DNA from: Nitrospirota bacterium
GTDB lineage: Bacteria; Nitrospirota; JACRHJ01
Direction of reading: 5' to 3'
NCBI GenBank assembly: GCA_016212105.1
Contig: JACRHJ010000023.1
Coordinates: 1-43,513, forward strand
DNA length: 43,513 nt
How positions within the stretch are numbered: position 1 is the first letter of the stretch; the number at the start of each line of letters is the position of its first letter. The position numbers and the translations under genes are program-made. This document shows positions 1 to 7,765 of the stretch, in pieces. The notes under the pieces were generated by a model. That model had not been told where the DNA came from. It saw only the letters and a list, made by a program, of their open reading frames with translations, and did not search any database.

Positions 1-82
1 CCTTATTGCGAAGGCGGATTACCTGCTTGCGAAGCTCGTACTTTGATGCTTTGTTTAACTTGCGTGCGTCGGTCTTTTCCAT
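1..82 (-). CDS. IS630-family transposase, N-terminal fragment
   Basis: Begins with ATG at 82 on the minus strand and runs off the left edge. The 27 visible residues start MEKTDARKLNKASKYELRKQ, a basic helical start typical of the helix-turn-helix region of IS630-type transposases (the family often starts with 'DAR.L....QE.LR..A'). The DDE catalytic domain would lie outside the window. It is probably the same element type as the C-terminal fragment at 43401-43513, which has the same orientation. The fragment is short, so family membership relies partly on the terminal repeats. Confidence 0.6.
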   Translation of the reverse strand, partial: MEKTDARKLNKASKYELRKQVIRLRNK

Positions 83-137
83 GACCGACACTATATCACA
101 AATAGAGATGGATTGCACTAAATATCCACCGGGTTAA
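1..137 (-). mobile_element. IS630-family insertion sequence, one end (partial)
   Basis: The outer end of an insertion sequence that continues beyond the left edge. Read inward from position 137 the end is TTAACCCGGTGG, followed by a looser stretch ending in GCAATC. The element at the right edge (43376 onward) begins with the same 12 bases and shows about 22 matches over 27. A TA dinucleotide (138-139) directly abuts this end, as expected for IS630 elements, which insert at and duplicate TA. The transposase start lies 55 bp inside. The family assignment rests on the TA target, the inverted repeat and the transposase fragments. Confidence 0.75.
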
Positions 138-1375
138 TACCACCAATGTCTGGGCTCGCTCCAAGTGAGTTCAAGCTAGAGGCAGGCGGCATTAATGTTC
201 TATTAGGCGAAGGTCAGACGGCCCAGGTCCTTCGCAACTTATGCTTTTTTATATACGAAAAAACGTCGTCCACCAACAAAGACTGGGCCAATGTTGCTGA
301 ACACATCAGGAAGCTTTTCGGCATTACTTTATTGCCGCCTAAATATATAACTGAGCGCGGCGAAATTACAATGTCATATAAGGAACATAATATTACACTT
401 GACATATCGTCATCTGGTAGAGGTCTCCAGCAGACCCTGTTATTGCTTGCGCATCTTTACGCTAATCCCAAAACAGTATTGCTATTGGATGAACCTGATG
501 CCCATTTAGAATATTTGCGGAAACAGGAAATATATCGTCTGCTTACGGAACTTTCGGAAAAGCAAGGCTCACAAGTTATATCCGCAAGCCATTCAACCGC
601 AGTACTTAATGAGGCTGCCGATAGGGATATTGTTATAGCTTTTGTCGGAAAACCCCACAGAATTGACGACAGAGGAACTCAAACAACAAAGGCATTAAAA
701 TCTATCGGTTTTGAACATTACTATTTGGCCGAAGAAACGGGGTGGGTCCTTTATCTCGAAGGCTCCACGGACTTGGCTATGTTAAAGGCATTTGCGGACA
801 CGCTCGAACACGATGCAGCAAGTCTTCTTGAGCGGCCATTTGTGCACTGGGTTGAAAATAAACCTGAAAACGTATTCTCTCATTTCTTTGGCGTAAGCGA
901 TGCCAAAAAGGACCTAGTTGGCATTGCAATTTTTGATAGGATGGATAAGGTGTTTGAGCCGAAACCGAACCTCACCATGTTGTCATGGAGCCGTCGCGAA
1001 TTAGAAAACTACCTTTGTATGGAGGAGGTTTTGCTCGCGTATGCACGGTATGATTTGCCGGATGATCTTTTTGGCAGGCCTGAAGCAGCCAAGCGAGAGC
1101 AGGCAATGCGAGATGCAATCTCCGAGGTAGGTACATCTTTAAAAACACTTAGAAACCTGGAGCCGTGGTCTCCTGATACTAAGGCGAGTGATGATTTTCT
1201 TGACCCGCTTTTCAGGATATATTTTGCCAAACTCAAACTTACCAATATTCTACGAAAGACTGACTATCATGTGTTGGCTCACCTCGTCCCTAAGGACAAG
1301 ATTGACGTAGAAATCATAGAAAAGCTTGACGCAATAGTTGCTGTTGCAAAGATGGCTCATCCTGTCGGGGAATAA
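138..1375 (+). pseudogene. 5'-truncated OLD-like AAA ATPase/TOPRIM protein
   Basis: From the first ATG (146) this reads 409 residues. It carries an ABC-type signature (SSSGRGLQQ, about residues 88-96), Walker B (VLLLDEPDAHLE, about 111-122) and an H-loop (SASHS). After these comes a TOPRIM-like part with Glu in LYLEGSTD (about 205) and an Asp pair in IFDRMD (about 264-267). OLD-family nucleases have the same order but begin with a Walker A P-loop, and none is present here. The reading frame stays open back to the TA at 138-139, where the IS630 end begins, so the insertion removed the N-terminal part including the P-loop. The remnant should not bind ATP normally. Its AT-richer composition differs from the genes downstream, suggesting an acquired gene. 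The stop lies 19 bp before proC. Confidence 0.8.
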
Positions 1376-1394
1376 GGAGAGGTATCATAAAACG

Positions 1395-2207
1395 ATGGAC
1401 AAAAAGATAGCCTTCATAGGCGCGGGCAACATGGCGGAGGCGATGGTCAGGGGGCTTGTCACGTCCGGCACGCTGGACGCGGGCAACGTGACCGTCTCGG
1501 ACGCGTCTACACACCGGCTCCTGCACATGAAACAGACATACGGCGTGCACGCGGTCTCGGACAACTCAAAGGCCGCGAAGGGGAAGGATGTCGTCGTCCT
1601 CGCGTTAAAGCCGCAGGTTATCGACGCGGTGATGGCGGATCTTGCGCCCGCGGTGACGGCGAAGACGCTGGTCGTATCCATTGCCGCCGGTGTCACCGTG
1701 GCGCGGATAAAGGCCGCGCTCGGCAAGGCGCGTGTCGTGCGCGTAATGCCCAACACGCCGTCGCTGATCCAGTCCGGGGCTGCGGCGATGTTTGCCGGGG
1801 CGGGCAGCAAGCCCGAGGACGTGGAGACCGTGAATGCGCTCATGTCCTCGATATGCGGCGTGGTCGTTCAGGTTGCGTCCGAATCCCAGATGGACGCGGT
1901 CACGGGGCTGTCCGGCAGCGGGCCTGCCTACGTGTTCCTGATACTGGAGGCGATGTCCGACGCGGGCGTGCGGATGGGGCTTACCAGGGACGACTCATTC
2001 CGGCTCGCCGCGCAGACGCTGATGGGCTCGGCGAAGATGGCCATCGAGACGAAGGAGCCGCTCTGCAAGCTGAAGGACATGGTTACGTCGCCCGGCGGCA
2101 CGACCATCGCGGGTATGCAGAAACTGGAGGACGGCGGAGTTCGGGCGGCTATGTACGCCGCGGTCGAGGCGGCGACGCTTCGTTCGCGTGAGCTGGGGAA
2201 GGGGTGA
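1395..2207 (+). CDS. proC: pyrroline-5-carboxylate reductase
   Basis: Catalyses the last step of proline synthesis, NAD(P)H-dependent reduction of 1-pyrroline-5-carboxylate, in the cytoplasm. The 270-aa protein has the N-terminal Rossmann motif (IAFIGAGNMAEAM, residues 5-17), the VRVMPNTP segment after the NAD domain, and the C-terminal dimerisation signature (SGSGPAYVF, then VTSPGGTTIAG). The length is normal. The ATG at 1395 is chosen because AAGGAGA lies at 1374-1380 and the Rossmann strand follows at once. The stop overlaps the GTG of the next gene. It heads a proC-yggT-divIVA-DUF2238 string; no separate promoter is obvious. Confidence 0.95.
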   Translation: MDKKIAFIGAGNMAEAMVRGLVTSGTLDAGNVTVSDASTHRLLHMKQTYGVHAVSDNSKAAKGKDVVVLALKPQVIDAVMADLAPAVTAKTLVVSIAAGVTVARIKAALGKARVVRVMPNTPSLIQSGAAAMFAGAGSKPEDVETVNALMSSICGVVVQVASESQMDAVTGLSGSGPAYVFLILEAMSDAGVRMGLTRDDSFRLAAQTLMGSAKMAIETKEPLCKLKDMVTSPGGTTIAGMQKLEDGGVRAAMYAAVEAATLRSRELGKG

Positions 2208-2506
2208 CTAATATGTTCGCACTCGGATATTTTATAGACGGTGTGGTATACGTGCTTGATACGATTTTGGAAGTGTATTTCTGGATGATCGTTGCCAACG
2301 CAGTTCTCTCTTGGGTCAATCCGGACCCGTACAACCCCATAGTGCGCTTCCTGTACTCCGCGACAGAACCGGTTCTCCGGCCTATTCGCAGGAGGCTACC
2401 GATGTTAGGTATAGATTTCTCGCCACTGATAGTGTGCGTGGCGATCAAGTTTCTACAAATATTCCTGGTCGGGACACTTAGGCACTGGGCAATCGGCTTG
2501 CACTAA
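2204..2506 (+). CDS. YggT family membrane protein
   Basis: A 100-aa integral membrane protein with two hydrophobic segments (about residues 5-32 and 72-93) separated by the family's SWVNPDPYNPIVRFLY region and the EPVLRPIRR motif. YggT/YlmG proteins lie next to proC or division genes in many bacteria; in chloroplasts and cyanobacteria relatives affect nucleoid or division organisation. The biochemical role is unknown. The GTG at 2204 overlaps the proC stop; an in-frame ATG at 2213 is an alternative start. It is translationally coupled to proC and followed by divIVA, as in many genomes. Confidence 0.88.
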   Translation: MTNMFALGYFIDGVVYVLDTILEVYFWMIVANAVLSWVNPDPYNPIVRFLYSATEPVLRPIRRRLPMLGIDFSPLIVCVAIKFLQIFLVGTLRHWAIGLH

Positions 2507-2519
2507 CACGGAGGAAAAT

Positions 2520-3095
2520 TTGAACATCACGCCGCTCGACATAAGACAGAAGCAGTTCAAGCTGAAGTTTCGCGGCTTCGACATGCGCGAGGTGGACTCC
2601 TTCCTTGAAGAGGTTACGGAGCAGATGGAGTCGCTCGTCCGCGATAACGAGTCGCTCAAGGAGCAGCTAGCGACCTCCGAGTCCCGCCTGAACGAGTTCA
2701 TGGAGACGGAGCGGGAACTCAGGAACACGCTCATGGCCGCGCACAAGATGTCCGAGGAGATAAAGGCGCAGAGCGAGCGCGAGGCCGAGCTGAGGATAAA
2801 GGAGGCGGAGCTTGAGGCCGAGCGTATGCTGGCCGAGGCGCGCAGGGTCATAGCGAAGACGCAGAACGACATAGAGGAACTGAAGCGCATCAAGGAGCGT
2901 TTCTCGGTGAAGCTCAAGGGGCTCATAGAGGACCACCTCAAGATGATAGTATACGAGGAGCGGCAGGAGAGGCTGGAGCGGCAGGGCCAGACACAGGCCC
3001 AGGGCCAGTCCGCCGCCCGGCAGACGAGGCAGGAGGCACCGGCGGGTCAGCAGGGACTGGAGCTTCCGGAAAACCCCGAGGGCGAGGCCAGATGA
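2520..3095 (+). CDS. DivIVA domain protein
   Basis: A 191-aa coiled-coil protein. The N-terminal membrane-binding DivIVA motif is clear (ITPLDIRQKQFKLKFRGFD, then EVDSFLEEV, residues 3-30). A long charged coiled coil covers about 33-150, and the tail (about 152-191) is rich in Gln, Ala and Gly. DivIVA proteins bind curved membrane and recruit polar or septal partners. Translation starts at TTG 2520, supported by GGAGGA at 2510-2515 and by the motif following immediately. It sits between yggT and a DUF2238 gene whose ATG overlaps its stop (ATGA). Confidence 0.88.
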   Translation: MNITPLDIRQKQFKLKFRGFDMREVDSFLEEVTEQMESLVRDNESLKEQLATSESRLNEFMETERELRNTLMAAHKMSEEIKAQSEREAELRIKEAELEAERMLAEARRVIAKTQNDIEELKRIKERFSVKLKGLIEDHLKMIVYEERQERLERQGQTQAQGQSAARQTRQEAPAGQQGLELPENPEGEAR

Positions 3096-3706
3096 ATTCC
3101 GGCGGGGGCCGCGGTCCGCACGTATCCCTTCTTGCCTTTGGCGCGACTGTCTTCGTCTGGTCGGCCATCCGCCCGCACGACTACTTCACATGGGCGCTGG
3201 AGGTTTTCCCGGTCGTCCTCGCCGTGCCCGTGCTGCTTTACACATACGGCCGGTTCCGGCTGACGACGCTCGCATACGTCCTGATACTCGTGCACGCGAC
3301 GATACTGATGGTCGGCGGGCATTACACGTACGCGGAGATGCCGCTGTTCAACTGGATACGGGACGCGTTCGGACTCGCGCGCAACCACTACGACAGGCTC
3401 GGCCATTTCGCGCAGGGCTTCATACCGGCCATAATCGCGCGCGAGATATTCATACGGAAGGGCGCGGTGAAGCGCGGCGGCTGGACGTCGTTCTTGGCGG
3501 TCTGCTTCGCCCTCGCTGTGAGCGCGTCTTACGAACTAATAGAGTGGCTCGCTGCCATACTAACCGGCACCGCAGCGACCGCCTTCCTCGGCACTCAGGG
3601 CGACGTCTGGGACACGCAGTGGGACATGTTCATGTGCCTCGCCGGCGCGGTCACTGCGGTGGTTACGCTCAGCCGCGTGCACGACAGGGCTTTGGAGAAA
3701 TTGTAA
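3092..3706 (+). CDS. DUF2238 (YjdF-like) inner membrane protein
   Basis: A 204-aa protein with about five or six predicted membrane helices. The DUF2238 family pattern is visible: GGHYTYAEMPLFNW, then NHYDRLGHFAQGF, an SASYELIEW segment, and LGTQGDVWDTQWDMFMCLAGA near the end. The function of this family is not known; the conserved His, Asp and Glu residues at the membrane face suggest a binding or catalytic site. The start overlaps the divIVA stop by four bases, so it is the last gene of the proC operon. A long repeat block follows. Confidence 0.85.
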   Translation: MNSGGGRGPHVSLLAFGATVFVWSAIRPHDYFTWALEVFPVVLAVPVLLYTYGRFRLTTLAYVLILVHATILMVGGHYTYAEMPLFNWIRDAFGLARNHYDRLGHFAQGFIPAIIAREIFIRKGAVKRGGWTSFLAVCFALAVSASYELIEWLAAILTGTAATAFLGTQGDVWDTQWDMFMCLAGAVTAVVTLSRVHDRALEKL

Positions 3707-4036
3707 CCATCCCCCTCACCCCAGCCCCTCTCCCGCGAGGGGAGAGGGGATTGTAATCGTAGGGCGGGCACCGCCCGCCGATGCCTTTATGTAGGGGCCG
3801 TACCAAGCGAAGCGCGTGTCGGCCCTTGTCTTATTCTTATGTAGGGGCAGGTCCCCGTGCCTGCCCTTCTTCAAAGAACGGCGCGCCGGGGGCGTCGCGC
3901 CCTACAAATATGCCCGATGAATCGGGCAACTACAACTTCCTGGATTCCCGCCTGCGCGGGAATGACGGCATGGAATTGTAGGGCGGGCACTGCCCCCGAT
4001 GCCTTTATGTAGGGGCAGGTCCCCGCGCCTGCCCTC
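3707..4036. repeat. composite block of dispersed repeats
   Basis: No gene is seen here. The stretch is a mosaic of short GC-rich units that recur across the window: a CCCCTCACCCCAGCCCCTCT hairpin unit (3710-3746; relatives at 5650-5690, 23516-23560, 42028-42070); GTAGGGGC units ending in complementary GCCC runs (3791, 3841 and 4010; relatives at 6622, 15482, 23471); a GCGTCGCGCCCTACAA/AATCGGGC unit (3890-3930; relatives at 6660-6710 and 15165-15190); and one copy of the GATTCCCG...CGGGAAT palindrome (3940-3970). A TTG-started reading frame into terC begins inside the last unit and is not trusted. Confidence 0.8.
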
Positions 4037-4072
4037 TTGTCTGTCGAATTCGATTACGGAGACCAGCACCAA

Positions 4073-4957
4073 ATGGACAGCACTTTCTTTACAATGATAA
4101 TATCGGAGTTCCAGGCGCTCGGCCCGGCGGACGGCCTCACCATATTAATGCTCGCCGCGCTCGAAGGCATCCTGTCCGTGGACAACGCCCTCGTCCTGGC
4201 CATACTCGTCCGCGAGCTGCCAAAGAAGCAGCAGAAGAGGGCGCTCTCGTACGGCATAATCGGCGCGTTCGTGTTCCGTTTCATCGCGCTGATATTCGCG
4301 GCCTATCTTATGAAGCTGATGGCCTTCAAGCTCATCGGCGGCGGCTACCTGATATACCTCGCAATGAAGCACATGTACTTCTTCTACAAGGAGGACGCGC
4401 ACCAGGCCTCGCCCAAGGCGGCCAAGTCTTTCTGGATGACCGTCTTCGTGGTGGAGCTGACCGACATCGCCTTCTCGATAGACAGCATCACCACCGCCGT
4501 CGCCATGAGCAAGAACCTCGTCGTCGTCTGGCTCGGGGGCATACTCGGCATCATCGCGCTCCGGTTCGCGGCCGGGTTCTTCATCAAGCTCCTTGAGCGG
4601 CTCCCGAAGCTCGAAGACCTCGCTTACCAGCTCATATTCTTCGTCGGCATAAAGTTGATGATGGAGGCCTTCCATGTCGAGATAGAGCATGGCATCTTCT
4701 GGATGATGATGGGCGTCATCATGGTGCTCGGCGGCTCGCTCGTATACCGGGACTACCACCAGCGGAAGTCGCACACCATGCACCAGGACAGGCTGCTCGA
4801 AGACTTCGAAAGCGGCGAGAAGGACGTGGACGCGCTCCTCACTATGGAGAACATACCGAGGCGGATAATGGACTACCTGCGCGCAGAGGGCTACGTCGTC
4901 GTCGCAGAGGACAAGGCGCGGGTGAGGGATGGGGAGAAGGGGCAGCAGCAAAGTTGA
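4073..4957 (+). CDS. TerC family integral membrane protein
   Basis: A 294-aa protein with seven or so membrane segments. The TerC signature is clear: EGILSVDNALVLAILV near the start and its internal echo VVELTDIAFSIDSITTAVA, with acidic residues inside helices. Members are linked to manganese export or to metalation of exported enzymes; the substrate here cannot be told. The C-terminal 70 residues are hydrophilic (EDFESGEKDVDALL) and cytoplasmic. The ATG at 4073 is preferred over a TTG at 4037 because the latter lies in a dispersed repeat. No yybP-ykoY-type manganese riboswitch was recognised upstream. Confidence 0.85.
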   Translation: MDSTFFTMIISEFQALGPADGLTILMLAALEGILSVDNALVLAILVRELPKKQQKRALSYGIIGAFVFRFIALIFAAYLMKLMAFKLIGGGYLIYLAMKHMYFFYKEDAHQASPKAAKSFWMTVFVVELTDIAFSIDSITTAVAMSKNLVVVWLGGILGIIALRFAAGFFIKLLERLPKLEDLAYQLIFFVGIKLMMEAFHVEIEHGIFWMMMGVIMVLGGSLVYRDYHQRKSHTMHQDRLLEDFESGEKDVDALLTMENIPRRIMDYLRAEGYVVVAEDKARVRDGEKGQQQS

Positions 4958-4997
4958 CGTAGGTTCGCATGCCATTAGCATGTAGAAAGGAGACTTC

Positions 4998-5357
4998 ATG
5001 CGTTATGCCATGGCTATCACCCTGATCGCGCTGCTCGCGTCCACTGCGTATGCGTTCGAGATCGCTGTCAACAACATCAGCGGTACGGAAGGGTTCATGG
5101 TCGAGGTCGGAGACACTGCGGTCAGGATAAAGAACAATACCGGGGGAGACGCGTTTAAGGTTTATGTGCTCTTCTACTCATCCGACGATTCGAAATCGAT
5201 TATCTCATGGGAGGACGCAAGCAGGTCTGATATGCCGTACATCCCGGCAATCCCCGAAGGTTTCGAGGTGAGGGCGAAGAAGTCCGGTATCTATAGCGGC
5301 CAATTCGACTACAAAACAAGGGCGCTGGTATTCTACCAGACCGAATACATCCCGTGA
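4998..5357 (+). CDS. small secreted protein of unknown function
   Basis: A 119-aa protein with a clear signal peptide (MRYAMAITLIALLASTAYA, cleavage expected after AYA at about 19) and a mature part rich in polar and aromatic residues (for example KVYVLFYSSDDSKSI), which suggests a small beta-rich periplasmic or secreted domain. I do not recognise the family. AAAGGAG lies at the right distance before ATG 4998. The stop overlaps the GTG start of the next gene (DUF167). Confidence 0.65.
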   Translation: MRYAMAITLIALLASTAYAFEIAVNNISGTEGFMVEVGDTAVRIKNNTGGDAFKVYVLFYSSDDSKSIISWEDASRSDMPYIPAIPEGFEVRAKKSGIYSGQFDYKTRALVFYQTEYIP

Positions 5358-5647
5358 CCGCGATGCTTAACCTCTCCCCCACCAAGACCGGCACGACCTT
5401 CTCCGTGAAGGTCCTCCCCCGCTCCTCAAGAAGCGAGATAGTCGGCGAGGCCGAGGGAGTCCTGCGCGTGAAGCTCACCGCCCCGCCCGTCGAGGGCGCG
5501 GCCAACAAGGCGCTCGTCGAGCTTCTGTCCGACAGGCTCCACATAGCCAAGTCGAGGATAACCATCCTGTCCGGCCAGACCGGCCGCAACAAGACCGTAC
5601 ACGCCGAGGGCGTGAAGCCGGAAGACTTACAGGCGCTCCTGAAATAA
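5354..5647 (+). CDS. DUF167/YggU family protein
   Basis: A 97-aa cytoplasmic protein of the DUF167 family, recognised by the RSSRSEIVGEAEG, VKLTAPPVEGAANKALVELL and SRITILSGQTGRNKTV blocks, which cover nearly the whole protein. The role is unknown; the gene often lies near proC, yggT and divIVA in other genomes, and here it is about 2.3 kb downstream of them. The GTG at 5354 overlaps the upstream stop; ATG 5363 is an alternative start. Confidence 0.85.
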   Translation: MTAMLNLSPTKTGTTFSVKVLPRSSRSEIVGEAEGVLRVKLTAPPVEGAANKALVELLSDRLHIAKSRITILSGQTGRNKTVHAEGVKPEDLQALLK

Positions 5648-5785
5648 CACCTACCCCCACCCCAGCCCTCCCCCTGTGCAGGGGGCGGGAGATTGGTTGA
5701 TGCCAGGTTTATATATATCCCCCTCTCCCCCCTGACAAATATCATCGATTTCCACAGCCCCGGTCATGTCGCATTTTAAATCCCC

Positions 5786-5794
5786 TGCTATAAT
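5786..5794 (+). promoter_or_regulatory. extended -10 promoter
   Basis: TGCTATAAT forms a perfect extended -10 element 58 bp before the 45-aa gene. The -35 region is poor, as is usual for this promoter type. Confidence 0.5.
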
Positions 5795-5851
5795 AGAGTC
5801 ATATTCGGGCACGGATGGTTCCACTAATACTCAAACAAAAGGGGTGACGAA

Positions 5852-5989
5852 ATGGCTGAGAAACACGGTTGCGTGCAGTGCGGTACGGGCAGCGAGGAGA
5901 GGCTTCTGATACAGTGCGAGCTGAAAGGCAAGCTGGAGTGGGTCTGCGCCAGGTGCCTGCCGATGTTCATTCACGGCGGCGGGCATTAG
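5852..5989 (+). CDS. 45-aa double-CxxC protein
   Basis: A very small protein, starting MAEKHGCVQCGTG and ending in HGGGH. It has two CxxC pairs (Cys7/Cys10 and Cys32/Cys35) plus Cys22, which fits one zinc ribbon. AGGGGTGAC supports the ATG at 5852, and an extended -10 promoter lies upstream. The family is not recognised and no function is claimed. It stands alone between two repeat-bearing spacers. Confidence 0.6.
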   Translation: MAEKHGCVQCGTGSEERLLIQCELKGKLEWVCARCLPMFIHGGGH

Positions 5990-6002
5990 ACGACAAATGC
6001 AC

Positions 6003-6033
6003 GTCATTCCCGCGAAGGCGGGAATCCAGGGAC
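6003..6033 (+). repeat. GATTCCCGC palindromic dispersed repeat (example copy)
   Basis: A TCATTCCCGCG..GCGGGAATCCAG unit about 31 bp long with a strong hairpin. Other copies lie at 3940-3970, 8926-8956, 14480-14510, 29031-29062, 39744-39773 and 41971-42001, in both orientations, all in spacers or at a gene end. A related CCCCCGCTTTCGCGGGGG hairpin follows at 6078-6096. Confidence 0.8.
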
Positions 6034-6162
6034 TTTCATTGCATGTGTAACAAGCTCAAGGCCAAAGGCACTGGGCCCCCGCTTTCGCGGGGGTGACGTC
6101 AAATGATGAAGGCAGGGGCGCGGTAACTGCGCCCCTACAATAAATTACCGGGGGGTGAGGCA

Positions 6163-6561
6163 ATGGACAAAGAGGTCGTCTGGTTTATCAGGCTCAGCAT
6201 AATCTACTTCGTGACAGGCTCGCTGCTTGGCGTGATGTTCGCGTTCAACCCGGGCATGGCGGATGCGGGCCACGTGGCGATGCACGTCCACCTGAACCTT
6301 ATCGGCTGGATGTCGATGATGATATTCGGCGTGGGCTACCACATCCTGCCGAGGTTCTCCGGCAAGCCGCTGTACTCCCGCCCGCTGTCCATCGTCCAGT
6401 TCTGGATGGCGAACGTGGGCCTGGTCGGCATGACCGCCGGCTGGGGGATGCTCGCGCACGAGGGCACCGGCCAGATGGTGCTCGCGGTCTTCGGCGCGGT
6501 GATGTTCCTGTCGATACTGCTCTTCGCGTTCAACCTGCTGAAGACGGTTTCCGGGCCATAA
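6163..6561 (+). CDS. small heme-copper oxidase subunit I-like membrane protein
   Basis: A 132-aa protein with four hydrophobic helices. The central HVAMHVHLNLIGW and FGVGYHILPRFSG segments resemble part of cbb3/NorB-type subunit I, where such histidines ligate heme. At about a quarter of the normal length it cannot be a whole oxidase subunit. Short stand-alone relatives are common in anaerobes and are annotated as cbb3 subunit I-like; their role is uncertain, perhaps heme binding or nitric-oxide handling. GGGGTGAGG precedes the ATG. Confidence 0.7.
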   Translation: MDKEVVWFIRLSIIYFVTGSLLGVMFAFNPGMADAGHVAMHVHLNLIGWMSMMIFGVGYHILPRFSGKPLYSRPLSIVQFWMANVGLVGMTAGWGMLAHEGTGQMVLAVFGAVMFLSILLFAFNLLKTVSGP

Positions 6562-6713
6562 AGGCAGGGGCTAGGGACTAGGGACTAGGGGCTGGCAGAA
6601 ACTGTGGTAGATGAACTTTATGTAGGGGCCGACCCGTGTGTCGGCCCCTATAATACGGCGCGCCGAGGGCGTCGCGCCCTACAAAGCGCCCGATAAATCG
6701 GGCAGCTACAACA

Positions 6714-6761
6714 CAAAAAAAGGCCGTCCCACCTATAGGATTTGGGACGGCCTTCTTTTTT
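6714..6761. terminator. bidirectional rho-independent terminator
   Basis: An 11-bp stem (AAGGCCGTCCC at 6720-6730 with GGGACGGCCTT at 6744-6754) is flanked by an A run (6714-6720) and a T run (6756-6761). It can end both the plus-strand transcript from the left and the minus-strand DsrE/TusA operon. The spacer from 6562 up to it holds only dispersed repeat units. Confidence 0.85.
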
Positions 6762-6781
6762 GTATTTCTCTTGCTCGACTC

Positions 6782-7033
6782 TTACCAGTTGATGACGCTG
6801 TCGGCCTCGAAGATCATGTCCACGACGGCCTTGTAGTCCACCAGGTTGCCGCAGCCTGTGCCCCTGGCCTCCGCGTCTTCCTTGCAGCAGAAGATGTGAT
6901 TGCCGCCGGGGCAGGAGAGGACCGCGTCCTGGATCAGGAGGACCTTGACCTTCTCGCCGCCGAGGTTCTGGACGCCGGCAATCTCAAGGGGGTAGGAGTC
7001 GCCCTTCTTCCGTACTATGTGAAGTATGTTCAT
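6782..7033 (-). CDS. DsrH/TusB-like sulfur relay protein
   Basis: An 83-aa protein with a small alpha/beta start (MNILHIVRKKGDSYPLE) and a VKVLLIQDAVL strand as in the DsrE/DsrF/DsrH superfamily. It is unusually Cys-rich in the middle (SCPGG, FCCKED, GTGCGN), so it may carry persulfide or bind a metal. It is the last gene of a TusA-DsrE-like operon, 9 bp after the previous gene and 20 bp before a terminator. The DsrH label rests on position and size more than on clear motifs. Confidence 0.6.
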   Translation of the reverse strand: MNILHIVRKKGDSYPLEIAGVQNLGGEKVKVLLIQDAVLSCPGGNHIFCCKEDAEARGTGCGNLVDYKAVVDMIFEADSVINW

Positions 7034-7042
7034 CGCTCCCCC

Positions 7043-7390
7043 TTAATAGGTTATGACCGCCTTGGCGTCCCGGAGGACGTGGGCGATCGCTTCCCTGGTC
7101 ATGACCACGGGCTCGTGGTTGAGGTCGGTAATGCCGCGCTCGTCGGCGGACTCCTTGTCCACGATCAGGTCGAACTCGAGTTCCTTCAGCATCTCGAGGT
7201 GCTTGTTCCAGTCGAACTCGCCGAAGACCGGCTTGCCCTTCGCGTCCACCGTGTAGACGCCGTCCTCGACGAACACGACCTTGAGCGGGCTGTCTCCCAT
7301 CGTGAGCCCGACGCAGGAGCGGAGCGCGTCGAAGTTCCTGGTGGACGAATAGGGAGAATGCCGGAGCATTATAGTGATGTAGTCACCCAT
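7043..7390 (-). CDS. DsrE/DsrF-like protein
   Basis: A 115-aa protein of the DsrE superfamily: an N-terminal DYITIMLRHSPYSSTRNFDALRS-like strand and helix, a PLKVVFVEDGVYTV block typical of DsrE/F, and a C-terminal AHVLRDAKAVITY. Family members pass sulfur as protein persulfide within TusBCD or DsrEFH-type complexes; the single Cys lies near residue 27 (SCVGL). The ATG at 7390 is chosen because the family's first strand starts there; frames further upstream run into the preceding gene. Confidence 0.7.
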   Translation of the reverse strand: MGDYITIMLRHSPYSSTRNFDALRSCVGLTMGDSPLKVVFVEDGVYTVDAKGKPVFGEFDWNKHLEMLKELEFDLIVDKESADERGITDLNHEPVVMTREAIAHVLRDAKAVITY

Positions 7391-7409
7391 TGTCTTTGTA
7401 TCCCCCTTG

Positions 7410-7724
7410 TCAGCAGAACGTGATAAGCTTGTCCACATCCTCGATTATGTTCGAGAATATGTACTGGCTCGCGGACTTGACCGGCGAGTGCTCTTCTTCT
7501 ATCTTGCGCTCCTCGGCGTTGTGATGGCACTGCGAAACCTCGACGCCCTTGGGTATGAGGCCAGTCAGGGCGGCGCAGTTCGAGCCGTAGACGCCGTCGC
7601 ACATCATGAAGAGCTTGACTTCCTTGCCGGACTCTATGGCCGCCTCGCATATCCGTATGACGGAATGCATGTCCTGCTGCTCGGGGCTCGTGGTGAGGAG
7701 GATACCCAGCTTGTTCCCTGCCAT
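7410..7724 (-). CDS. DsrE family sulfur-carrier protein
   Basis: A 104-aa protein with the typical DsrE start (NKLGILLTTSPEQQDMHSV), the central VKLFMMCDGVYGSN strand and a GVEVSQCHHNAEER segment holding a conserved-type Cys. The DsrE/TusD fold forms hexamers that accept sulfane sulfur from a TusA partner, and a tusA-like gene lies 41 bp upstream. The start is ATG 7724, just after the spacer that contains AAGGGG. The pathway (oxidative, reductive or tRNA thiolation) cannot be decided from this operon alone. Confidence 0.75.
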   Translation of the reverse strand: MAGNKLGILLTTSPEQQDMHSVIRICEAAIESGKEVKLFMMCDGVYGSNCAALTGLIPKGVEVSQCHHNAEERKIEEEHSPVKSASQYIFSNIIEDVDKLITFC

Positions 7725-7765
7725 TATTCGTGTCCCCTTTCGGTTAAGGGTTGAGAAGGCCCGGA

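Noticed and set aside
3781-3981. 66-residue plus-strand frame in the repeat block
   Set aside because: It consists entirely of dispersed repeat units.
4037-4072. TTG start giving terC twelve more residues
   Set aside because: The TTG lies in a dispersed GTAGGGGC unit and has no ribosome site; ATG 4073 fits the family start.
6638-7423. 261-residue plus-strand frame across the DsrE genes
   Set aside because: It begins in dispersed repeats, crosses the terminator and is antisense to three recognisable DsrE-superfamily genes.
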